Below are positions 8,773 through 16,383 of a stretch of 64,000 nt of DNA, piece after piece. The notes below the pieces were generated by a model, which did not search any database, was not told where the DNA came from, and saw only the letters and a list, made by a program, of their open reading frames with translations. The position numbers and the translations under genes are program-made. Positions within the stretch are counted from its first letter, which is position 1. Every line of letters begins with the position of its first letter. The DNA lies in contig JAJDAO010000068.1 of the NCBI GenBank assembly GCA_029261835.1, positions 1 to 64,000 on the forward strand, in the 5' to 3' direction. The stretch is from Deltaproteobacteria bacterium (lineage in GTDB: Bacteria > Myxococcota_A > UBA9160 > UBA4427).

Positions 8773-9588
8773 TCAGGCCTTGTGCTGGCGCCGCTGCTGC
8801 CTCGCCTTGCCTCTTCGCCTGAGGATCCGCTCCAGCCAGAACAGGCGGCTCGGCCACAGATTCAGGAGCCTGGCGCCGGTCGTCTGCCCCCAGGGCAGGG
8901 CATACTCGATCGGCGCGCGGGGGATGATTCGATCGAAGAGAGCGGCTTCGATCTCCTCCAGCTTCAGCGCCCTGTCGGAGAAGCTGAGCGCGGCTTCCGG
9001 ATGATTCTCCTGCCTGCTGAGCATCGGCGTCTCGATGGGGCCGGGGCAGAGCAGCGAGACCGCGACCCCATGAGGCTTCAGCTCTTCCGCCAGAGCGATG
9101 CTGAAGGCCCGCACCGCGAATTTCGATGCGCTGTAGAGCCCCAGCCCGACGATCGGCATGAGCGAGGACACAGAGCCAATGTTGATCACGTGCCCACCGC
9201 CTTGCGCGATCATCTGCCGAGCCACGCGGCGAGCCCCGACCATCACCCCCTTGACGTTCGTATCGATGTGTTTGTCGATCTCTGCTTCGGGCGTCTCGTG
9301 GATGTAACCCGGCAGGAGGTAGCCCGCGACGTTGAGGAAGAGATCAACCCTGTGCCAGCGCGACGTCACGACTTCGAGCACGAGCGCCCAGTCTTCGCTC
9401 TTGCGCACATCGAGTTCGAGCAATTGGATCCGATCGTTCGACCAGCCGTGCTCGTCGGCAAGCGCCTCGAGCTTCGCCGCGCTGCGGGCCGTCGCGGCGA
9501 CGCGATAGCCCCGTTTCAGGAAGGCATCTGCCAGATGAAGCCCGACACCGCTCGTGCAGCCCGTGATCAGGACCGTCTCGTCGCTCAC
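8773..9588 (-). CDS. short-chain dehydrogenase/reductase (SDR)
   Basis: A 271-residue protein with the Rossmann motif LITGCTSGVGLHLADAF at the N terminus, the NVAG segment, a Ser near GSVSSL and the catalytic YSASK. The start is a GTG at 9588 whose bases overlap the TGA of the upstream epimerase gene (GTGA), so translation is probably coupled. The frame is open far upstream to 10452, but that part is the shadow of the epimerase gene. The C-terminal third has a hydrophobic/aromatic stretch (LLNLWPSRLFWLERIL) suggesting membrane contact, as in SDRs acting on lipids. It is the last gene of the GlpD-epimerase-SDR operon. Confidence 0.88.
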   Translation of the reverse strand: MSDETVLITGCTSGVGLHLADAFLKRGYRVAATARSAAKLEALADEHGWSNDRIQLLELDVRKSEDWALVLEVVTSRWHRVDLFLNVAGYLLPGYIHETPEAEIDKHIDTNVKGVMVGARRVARQMIAQGGGHVINIGSVSSLMPIVGLGLYSASKFAVRAFSIALAEELKPHGVAVSLLCPGPIETPMLSRQENHPEAALSFSDRALKLEEIEAALFDRIIPRAPIEYALPWGQTTGARLLNLWPSRLFWLERILRRRGKARQQRRQHKA

Positions 9589-10607
9589 GGCATCAGCTCT
9601 CGCCTGACGTATGCCTCGACCTGTCGCATGCCTTCCTGGTAGCGCACGCAGGGCTCGTAGCCGAGCTCCCTGCGGGCCTTTTCGATCGGAATCACGGTCT
9701 CCGCCGAGACCAGGTTGAGCGCTTCTCGGGTCAGCGGCGGACGCCGCGTCAGGCGCAACAGCTTCCAGACGCTCTCGATGACTGTGGCGGCAGGATGCAT
9801 GATCCAGCGAGGCAGCGATCGGGGCGGCGAGACGCCCAGCACCTGTGCCAGATCGCCGAAGTACTGCTGCCAGGTCGTGGTGGAGCCGTCGCCGCCATTG
9901 AAGACCTGCCCCAATGCCTGCTCGCGTGTGGCCGCCAGCAGCAGCAGCTGTGCGACGTTGTCGACATGCACCAGAGCCGCATTGAAATCGCCGCCACTCA
10001 CCAGGCCCGCCGGGCCACTGCGGAGCACCTCGACCACATCGTGTACCCACGGCTTCGAGCCGGGGCCGTACACGTTCGCAGGGCGCACAACCGCCAGGGC
10101 CATGCCGCGGTTCCGGTGATAGCACCACGCCAACCGCTCCTGCTCCTGTTTGCAGCTGCTGTACGGGCCAACCGGGGCACCCCAGGGCTTCTCTTCTGGG
10201 CAAGCACCTCGCGTGAGTCGGTCCCCATAGACCACGATCGATGACGAGAGCACGACCCGCGTATCGTTCTTGAGCGCCGCTTCGAAGACATGGCGGCTTC
10301 CTCGCAGCGTGACCCGCTCGTGATCGGACAGTGGAATCCAGTCCCCCACCATCGCCGCCAGATGAATCACGCTGCCGGCACCGGCCATCGCCCGGTCCAC
10401 ATCGTCGGCCCGACTGATGTCCCCGGACACGAGCTCGACACGGTCGTCCCACGACCCCGGCTTCGCCAGACCCGGCAGATCGAAAGCGATGATGCGCTGC
10501 GTACCGAGCTCGAGCAGCAGATCCACAGTCCGCCGGCCGATGAAGCCCAGAGCGCCGGTCACCACGACCGGCTGTCTCGGTTGAGTGATGTTCAGCTCCT
10601 GGTTCAT
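9585..10607 (-). CDS. NAD-dependent epimerase/dehydratase (extended SDR, 3-beta-HSD-like)
   Basis: A 340-residue extended SDR. The NAD motif is VVVTGALGFIGRRTVDLL, followed by IHLAAMVGDW, the strand VVLSSSIVVYGD and the YSSCK active-site pair. The C-terminal half (VRPANVYGPGSKPW, NGGDGSTTTWQQYFGDLAQVLG) resembles the 3-beta-hydroxysteroid dehydrogenase/isomerase-like group that modifies sterols, hopanoids and other isoprenoid lipids. I chose the ATG at 10607, which overlaps the GlpD stop as ATGA. The gene also overlaps the downstream SDR start, so all three are coupled. Confidence 0.85.
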   Translation of the reverse strand: MNQELNITQPRQPVVVTGALGFIGRRTVDLLLELGTQRIIAFDLPGLAKPGSWDDRVELVSGDISRADDVDRAMAGAGSVIHLAAMVGDWIPLSDHERVTLRGSRHVFEAALKNDTRVVLSSSIVVYGDRLTRGACPEEKPWGAPVGPYSSCKQEQERLAWCYHRNRGMALAVVRPANVYGPGSKPWVHDVVEVLRSGPAGLVSGGDFNAALVHVDNVAQLLLLAATREQALGQVFNGGDGSTTTWQQYFGDLAQVLGVSPPRSLPRWIMHPAATVIESVWKLLRLTRRPPLTREALNLVSAETVIPIEKARRELGYEPCVRYQEGMRQVEAYVRRELMP

Positions 10608-12283
10608 CGTCTTCTCCGGCGCTCGCCGGCGCCGGGCTTCACGAAGGCTGCGAGTCCTGCGCCGCAGAATCTCATCTCGGCCTCGAGGCACTGCCGAGTG
10701 CCATCGATCTCCGACTGACGCCGCTGCGGTGACCATCCGAGCAATGCAGTCATGCGGTCTGCCATCGGCGCGAGCAGCGCATGGCGCCAATGCGGATCGA
10801 AGACAGCAGCGCGCGTGCGGCGGTACAGAACGTCTTCGAGGCGCGCGGCACCCTCCTGCCGGACTGCCCAGTCCACCTCGCCGGTGAGCACGGGGCCGCC
10901 CGGCACCAGCTCGCTCCGACCCAACGCAATCACCTCCGGCGCCTCGCTGCCGTACAGACGCGACAAACGCTCCGCCGTCCGGCCGCGGACAGCGTACGAG
11001 GTGACGAGCTGGCGCTCCAGCCCTTCGAGGGAGCCAGCGAAGTCCCCGCCCGGTAGAGGCCCCTCGTCAGCGGGTCGCGATCGGGGCTTGTCTCCCAGCA
11101 CGTCAGCCACGCACTTCAGAATACGGAAGGCCATCGGCCGGTATCCAGTGAGCTTTCCGCCCGCAACCGAGATGAGTCCGGAGCGACCCACGGCCACCTC
11201 GGACCTGCGCGAGATCTCGTTCGACTTCTTTCCCGGCTGGGCAATCAGCGGGCGCAGCCCGGCCCAGGCCGAAACGATGTCCCCGGCCTGGAGCGGAGCG
11301 ACGCGGAAATACCTCGCCACCGGCTCGAGAAGGTAGTCCACGTCACTCGCAGAGATCTCGGGCCACAGCGCAGCCCCCCGTTCGTACGTGGTGTCGGTCG
11401 GGCCGATGTAGCTGACCTCTCCCCGACGGATCGCCGCCAGGTACCGTCCATCCTTCGTCCGCATGCTCACTTGATTCCGAAGCGGCAGCCGTTCGGCCGG
11501 AAGACAGACGTGGACACCCTTGGAGAGGTGAAGTCGCGAAGGGGCTCCCGGGTTCTCGAGCTGCTGGACCGCCTCGACCCAGGGCCCCGCCGCGTTCAGC
11601 ACGCTACGGCCGTGAATCCGCATCTTTCGCCCCGTGAGTGCACACTGGGCCTCGACACCTATCACTCGATCCGCGCCGTCCGTGATCAGTCCCCGGACCG
11701 GCGCGTGGTTCAGCGCGATTGCGCCATTGCCGACTGCAGCGCGCAGGTTGGCGAGCACGAGTCGGGCATCGTCGGTCAGATACTCCCGATACGCACAGGC
11801 GTAGCGCCAGGTCGTATGATCGAGGAGTGGCTCCTGCGACGAGATCTCTTCACGCCCCCAGTTCTGATGTCGGTCCTCCGCGGCAACGGCACCCAGGGCT
11901 TCGTACAGAGTGACCCCTGACAGGAACTTGATCTGGCCCGCACGCGAGCAGCTCGGAATCACCATCCACCGGCGTTCGGCCAAGTGCGGCGCCAGACGAA
12001 AGACGACCTTGCGTTCGAGGGCCGTCTCACGGACAAGCCGCACTTCGGCATAGGCGAGATAGCGAAGACCGCCATGAATGAGCTTCGAAGATCGGCTGGA
12101 AGTTCCCGCCGCGAAATCTTCGGCTTCGAGCAGCGCCACGCGGAGCCCGCGCAGCGCCGCCTCCTGCAGCACACCGGCCCCCGTGATGCCGCCGCCGATC
12201 ACGACCAGATCGAAGCGCTCCTGCTCCAGCGCCCCGAAGCTCGCCTCTCGAGCGGAGCTGTCGAGCGCGCAGGGCCCGGCCAT
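10604..12283 (-). CDS. glpD: FAD-dependent glycerol-3-phosphate dehydrogenase
   Basis: A 559-residue flavoprotein. The ATG at 12283 is preceded by GGGAGGAG at a good distance. The FAD motif is VVIGGGITGAGVLQEAALRG (about residues 27-46); GTSSRSSKLIHGGLRYL, the SYIGPTDTTYE region and VSAWAGLRPL follow the GlpA/GlpD pattern, ending in the C-terminal helical domain. The enzyme oxidises sn-glycerol 3-phosphate to dihydroxyacetone phosphate and passes electrons to the quinone pool at the inner membrane. It heads an operon with two lipid-type SDR enzymes and no glycerol kinase or facilitator, so it may serve lipid turnover rather than glycerol uptake. Confidence 0.9.
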   Translation of the reverse strand: MAGPCALDSSAREASFGALEQERFDLVVIGGGITGAGVLQEAALRGLRVALLEAEDFAAGTSSRSSKLIHGGLRYLAYAEVRLVRETALERKVVFRLAPHLAERRWMVIPSCSRAGQIKFLSGVTLYEALGAVAAEDRHQNWGREEISSQEPLLDHTTWRYACAYREYLTDDARLVLANLRAAVGNGAIALNHAPVRGLITDGADRVIGVEAQCALTGRKMRIHGRSVLNAAGPWVEAVQQLENPGAPSRLHLSKGVHVCLPAERLPLRNQVSMRTKDGRYLAAIRRGEVSYIGPTDTTYERGAALWPEISASDVDYLLEPVARYFRVAPLQAGDIVSAWAGLRPLIAQPGKKSNEISRRSEVAVGRSGLISVAGGKLTGYRPMAFRILKCVADVLGDKPRSRPADEGPLPGGDFAGSLEGLERQLVTSYAVRGRTAERLSRLYGSEAPEVIALGRSELVPGGPVLTGEVDWAVRQEGAARLEDVLYRRTRAAVFDPHWRHALLAPMADRMTALLGWSPQRRQSEIDGTRQCLEAEMRFCGAGLAAFVKPGAGERRRRR

Positions 12284-12443
12284 AGCGCTCCTCCCGGTTG
12301 GTTCTCCACCCACCTGGATGCTAATTCTAGCTTGCGCCAAGCTCTGGGATCCTGGACCGACCCGACAAAGTTCTGTCCGGAGGCGCCACGCCCCAGCTTC
12401 ACCGCGCCGGAGTCGTGGCGAATGTCAGGGCCGAGCTCGACGC

Positions 12444-12501
12444 AAAGGTCAAGATCAAGGTCAAGAATCAGGGTCGATATCGACATCGATGTCCATATCG
12501 G
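12444..12501. repeat. short imperfect GGTCAAG/ATCAAG-type repeat with near-palindrome
   Basis: Between glpD and the AraC-type gene the sequence runs through imperfect 6-base units (AAGGTC, AAGATC, AAGGTC, AAGAATC and so on) into GATATCGACATCGATGTCC. Positions 12476-12499 form a 24-base palindrome with a single mismatched pair. On the minus strand the tract would read as alternating Asp-Leu and Asp-Ile codons, but there is no gene there. It could be an operator for the AraC-type regulator whose start lies 60 bases downstream, or a simple-sequence tract of the kind scattered in myxobacterial-type genomes. Confidence 0.5.
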
Positions 12502-12559
12502 TCGCTTGCGAGCCGGGACAGGTGAGTAGTCCCGCTGGGAGGGTGCGCCCGGTTCGATC

Positions 12560-13591
12560 ATGAACGCTGTCGCCGCTGAACAGGTCGAGCAGTTGCTCCG
12601 CCGCCTCGAGCTGCTGGGCTTGGACTCCGAGGAGGTCTGCCAGCAGGCGCGAGTCGATCGAGCCCGACTCCGAGAGCCCGGGACGCGCGTCCCCGTGGAG
12701 TGGTTCAGCCGCCTCGCCGCCACCGCCGCCGCGCTGTCCAAGGATCCGCTGCTCGGACTGCACGCGGGTGAGACCTCAATCCACGATTTCTTCGACTACC
12801 TGGCGATGGCCCAGCCCACCGTGGAGGCGGGCTTCGAGGTCTTCGCCCGCTACGCAAGGCTCGCAGCCGACGGGCTGCGAGCCGAGGTGCGCAAGCGCGG
12901 GGCCTACTCGTGGATCCACGTCGAATTCGACAGCGACGATTCGGTCTCGCTCCGGCACTTGTACGAGTATCTCGCCGCGCTGCTGGTGCGAAACTACCGC
13001 GCGTCGATCGGCGAGGACCCACGAGTCAGCGAGGTACGCTTTCCGCACGCTCGCCAGGGACCCCAGGCCGAGTACGAGCGCGTCCTCGGAAGCACGGTCC
13101 GCTTCGATCAGCAGGCGTTTGCGGTCGGCCTGCCCACCGACGCCCTGGCGCAACGCCACGAGTATCCCAGCCCGCAAGTGGCTCACGTTCTCGGCGAAGA
13201 GGCACGCCAGCGACTCGCGCTGGTGAGTGCGGGGGACTTCGCAACCGGCGTCGCACTCGCCGTGCGTCGGGCGTGCGACGAGGGCACGGCCTGCACGCCG
13301 GAAAGCGTTGCCCACGTCCTGGGTGTGGGCGCGCGCACGCTCCAGCGGCGCCTGCGACAGCAGAGGAAGAGCTTCCGCGAAGTGCGCGATGCCGTTCGCT
13401 GTGACGTGGCGAGCGGACTCCTCCGGCGCCCTTCCCTCCAGGTCTCAGAGGTTGCCGAGAAGCTCGGGTTCGCCGACGTCGCCGCATTCGACAAGGCATT
13501 CAAACGGTGGACGGGAAAGACGCCACGCGCATTCCGGCACGAGCCACACGAAGCCGGCGACACGGACGACACGGGAGACGGCACGGGCTGA
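12560..13591 (+). CDS. AraC family transcriptional regulator
   Basis: A 343-residue protein. The N-terminal two thirds resemble the arabinose-binding-type sensor of OruR-like AraC regulators (WFSRLAATAAALSKDPLLGLHAGE, then YLAALLVRNYRASIGEDPRVSEVRF). The C-terminal residues about 235-325 carry the double helix-turn-helix: CTPESVAHVLGVGARTLQRRLRQ and LQVSEVAEKLGFADVAAFDKAFKRWTGKTPRAFR. It diverges from the glpD operon across about 275 bases that include a repeat tract and near-palindrome. It could control glpD or the downstream amidohydrolase; the ligand is unknown. Confidence 0.9.
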   Translation: MNAVAAEQVEQLLRRLELLGLDSEEVCQQARVDRARLREPGTRVPVEWFSRLAATAAALSKDPLLGLHAGETSIHDFFDYLAMAQPTVEAGFEVFARYARLAADGLRAEVRKRGAYSWIHVEFDSDDSVSLRHLYEYLAALLVRNYRASIGEDPRVSEVRFPHARQGPQAEYERVLGSTVRFDQQAFAVGLPTDALAQRHEYPSPQVAHVLGEEARQRLALVSAGDFATGVALAVRRACDEGTACTPESVAHVLGVGARTLQRRLRQQRKSFREVRDAVRCDVASGLLRRPSLQVSEVAEKLGFADVAAFDKAFKRWTGKTPRAFRHEPHEAGDTDDTGDGTG

Positions 13592-13651
13592 GCGATCGTC
13601 CGCGCTGACCGCACGCGCGGCGTCGGGCTCGGCGTTGGCTAACGTCGATTC

Positions 13652-15394
13652 ATGGGCATATGGAGCCGCCTCGTCCTCGGCATCGCCGCTGGCGCGACAT
13701 TCCTGATTGCAGCTTGGTTCGCCACCGGGCCACCCGCACCGGACGACGCGCTGCGCGTCCTGTTGGCCCGGAGGATCCTCACCATGAACCCCGACCGGCC
13801 AGAGGCGACGGCGGTCGCCATCGCATCGGGTCGCATCGTCGCCGTTGGATCGCTGGACGACGTGCGGGCGGCGCTCGAAGATCGCCCCTTTGAGCTCGAC
13901 AGCTCCTTTCGCGACCACGTGCTGCTGCCGGGCTTCATCGACCCGCACATCCACCCGACCCTGGCCGCCACCATCCTTCCGATCGAGATCGTGTCGGCCA
14001 TGGAGTGGACCACACCTCGCGGACGCACGCGGGCGGTGCGCGGGCGCGAAGCCTTCCTGACGCGGCTGCGCGAACTCGATGTGCGGCTGCGCGACGGCGG
14101 CCGGCCGCAGGCGTGGCTCTCGGTCTGGGGCTACCACGAGCCCTATCACGGCGTGCTCTCGCGCCGCGATCTCGATGCCGTCTCCGATTCGCGTCCGATC
14201 TTTGTGTGGCAGCGATCGGTGCACGAAATGATCTTCAACACGCGGGCACTCACGGAGCTCGGAATGACACGCGAGGCATTCGACGCGCATCCGCAGGCGG
14301 ACTGGGCGCGTGGTCACCTCTGGGAGGCGGGGGCCCTGAGCCTCGGCCGTCCGATGACGCGGGTCATCGCGCGCCCCCTCACGTACCGGCGCGGCCTTTC
14401 GCTGATGAGTGAGGTAATCCACCGCGGCGGCCTGACGACCGTCGCCGAGCAGGGCTTTCCGCAGGTGAGCGCACCCGCCGAACTCGCGATGCTCGCCCTG
14501 GAGATGCACAAACGCGAGACGCCCTACCGCTTCGTGCTCGTGCCAAACGCCATGTTCCTCTATCGCCAGGAAGGCGATGCAGCGAAGGCGGAGCACGCCG
14601 CGGGCCGGCTGCTCGGCTGGAGCAGCGACCGAATCCGCATCCCGCGCCACGCCAAGTACTATGCGGACGGTGCGATCTTCAGCCAGCTCATGCAGATGTC
14701 CGAACCCTACCTCGATGGACACCACGGGGAGTGGCTGATGAAGCCCGACGAGCAGTGGTCGGTGCTCTCCACCTTCTGGGCAAAGGACTGGGACCTACAC
14801 ATCCACGTGAACGGGGACGCCGGCCTCGACCTGGTGCTCGACCAGATCGAGCGCCTGCGCGACCTCGACCCTCGGCCGGGGGGGCGCATCGTTCTCGAGC
14901 ACTACGGCTACGCGCGGGCGGATCAGCACCAACGGGTCGCGAAGCTCGAGATCGCGGTGTCGAACAACGCCTACTACGTCCACGAACTCGCCCCGATCTA
15001 CGCCCAGCACGGTCTCGGGCCCGAGCGCGCCGCTGCGATCTCGCCCCTCGGCGGGCTCGCGCGGGCGGGTGTCGCGATTTCGTTCCACTCGGACTTCCCG
15101 ATGGCTCCGGCCGAGCCGCTCACGCTGGTGTGGGCGGCGGTGAACCGCATCGGCAGCGACGGCCGGGTGTGGGGACCGGACCAGCGGCTCGCGCTGGACC
15201 TCGCGCTGCGCGCCGTCACGATCGAGGCCGCCTGGAGCATCGGCATGGAGGACGAGATCGGCTCGATCCGGCCCGGCAAGCGCGCGGACTTCACGGTGCT
15301 CGGCGCGGATCCCTACGAAGTCGAACCCAAGACGATCCGCGACATCGAGATCTGGGGCACCGTGTTCGAAGGCCGCCCTCACCCGATCCCATGA
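13652..15394 (+). CDS. membrane-anchored amidohydrolase (YtcJ-like)
   Basis: A 580-residue metal-dependent hydrolase. An N-terminal hydrophobic segment (residues about 6-25) is probably an uncleaved anchor or signal. The urease-superfamily pattern follows: a small beta domain (RILTMNPDRPEATAVAIASGRIVAVG), the metal-binding GFIDPHIHP, later HIHVNGDAG, FHSDFP and the closing IGSIRPGKRADFTVLGADP. YtcJ-like amidohydrolases deacylate or ring-open amides and related compounds of mostly unknown identity. It follows the AraC-type gene by 60 bases on the same strand and may be its target. Confidence 0.85.
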   Translation: MGIWSRLVLGIAAGATFLIAAWFATGPPAPDDALRVLLARRILTMNPDRPEATAVAIASGRIVAVGSLDDVRAALEDRPFELDSSFRDHVLLPGFIDPHIHPTLAATILPIEIVSAMEWTTPRGRTRAVRGREAFLTRLRELDVRLRDGGRPQAWLSVWGYHEPYHGVLSRRDLDAVSDSRPIFVWQRSVHEMIFNTRALTELGMTREAFDAHPQADWARGHLWEAGALSLGRPMTRVIARPLTYRRGLSLMSEVIHRGGLTTVAEQGFPQVSAPAELAMLALEMHKRETPYRFVLVPNAMFLYRQEGDAAKAEHAAGRLLGWSSDRIRIPRHAKYYADGAIFSQLMQMSEPYLDGHHGEWLMKPDEQWSVLSTFWAKDWDLHIHVNGDAGLDLVLDQIERLRDLDPRPGGRIVLEHYGYARADQHQRVAKLEIAVSNNAYYVHELAPIYAQHGLGPERAAAISPLGGLARAGVAISFHSDFPMAPAEPLTLVWAAVNRIGSDGRVWGPDQRLALDLALRAVTIEAAWSIGMEDEIGSIRPGKRADFTVLGADPYEVEPKTIRDIEIWGTVFEGRPHPIP

Positions 15395-15447
15395 GAGAGC
15401 TCGCCATCGGGACAGCTGCCCGAGGTGACGCCGCGCTTGCCCTCATC

Positions 15448-16254
15448 TCAGCCGAAGATGTTGAGCCTTCGCGCTGCCAGCTTCTGGGTCCAGACCGGCA
15501 TCAGGCGCTTCAGCCACTCGAAGATGAAGGCTTCGATGCCCACGATCATTCGCAGCCGATTGCCCTCGATGCCCTTCACGATCGCCCGCGCGACGTCGTC
15601 TGGCGAGTGTCCGTACTTGTCGAAGTTGCGTTGCAGACTGGCGCGGTCCTCCTCACTCTTGGCTCGAACACCCGACGCGATGTTGGTCGCGATGCCGCCC
15701 GGGTGAATGCTCGTCACGCCGACGTGGGTATCCAGTAGCTCGGCCCAGAGCGACTCGGTCAAGCCGCGCACGGCGAACTTCGTTGCGCAGTAGCTGCTCT
15801 GACCCGGGATGCCCACGAAGCCGAACAGGCTCGAGACGTTTACGATGTGCGCTTCGTCGACCTTCATCAGCTCGGGTAGGAAGAACTTGCAGCCGTGCAC
15901 CACGCCCCAGAAGTTGATACCCACGAGCCACCGCAAGTCGTCGAGCGAGTGATCCGCGAAGGTCTTGAGGACGGACACGCCGGCATTGTTTACCACGACA
16001 TGCACCGCGCCGTGCGCCGCGATCACCTCGGCGGGGAGCGCCTCCATGCGAACGGCGTCAGAGACGTCCGCCCGGTGCTGGCTCACGTGGGCGCCTTTCG
16101 CCCGCAGCGCTCGAGCGGTCTCGTCCAACCGAACGGGGTCGATCTCGACGAGGGCGATCGCGCAGCCTCGCTGCGCCAGCAGCTCCGCCGTCGCACGACC
16201 GATTCCACTGCCGGCGCCCGTGACGACCGCGACGCGCCCCTTCAATCGCTTCAT
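15448..16254 (-). CDS. short-chain dehydrogenase/reductase (SDR)
   Basis: A 268-residue classical SDR. Start chosen at the ATG at 16254 behind GGAAGAA; the frame is open upstream for 24 codons with unlikely composition. Motifs: VTGAGSGIGRATAELL for cofactor binding, NNAGVS, INFWGVVHGC, a Ser in NVSSLFGF, YCATK as catalytic pair and IHPGGIATNI after the active site. The C-terminal helix FIFEWLKRLMPVW is hydrophobic. It is convergent with the amidohydrolase gene. An exporter of the MMPL family lies 129 bases upstream on the same strand. Confidence 0.88.
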   Translation of the reverse strand: MKRLKGRVAVVTGAGSGIGRATAELLAQRGCAIALVEIDPVRLDETARALRAKGAHVSQHRADVSDAVRMEALPAEVIAAHGAVHVVVNNAGVSVLKTFADHSLDDLRWLVGINFWGVVHGCKFFLPELMKVDEAHIVNVSSLFGFVGIPGQSSYCATKFAVRGLTESLWAELLDTHVGVTSIHPGGIATNIASGVRAKSEEDRASLQRNFDKYGHSPDDVARAIVKGIEGNRLRMIVGIEAFIFEWLKRLMPVWTQKLAARRLNIFG

Positions 16255-16383
16255 GGGTTCTTCCTTTGCGCGAATACTCTCGCCGACCGATCTCGGCCAG
16301 GTCGAAGAGAGTAGCGGGCGTCCCATGACTGGACTTCCCCCCTCGGCCTCGTGGGCAATCAGAGCCAGAGGTTCGAGGCGAAC

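Noticed and set aside
9589..10452. Long open frame upstream of and in frame with the SDR gene, suggesting a 559-residue protein
   Set aside because: The added part is Arg/Gly-rich and lies antiparallel in reading phase over the clear epimerase gene; the GTG overlapping the epimerase stop is the better start.
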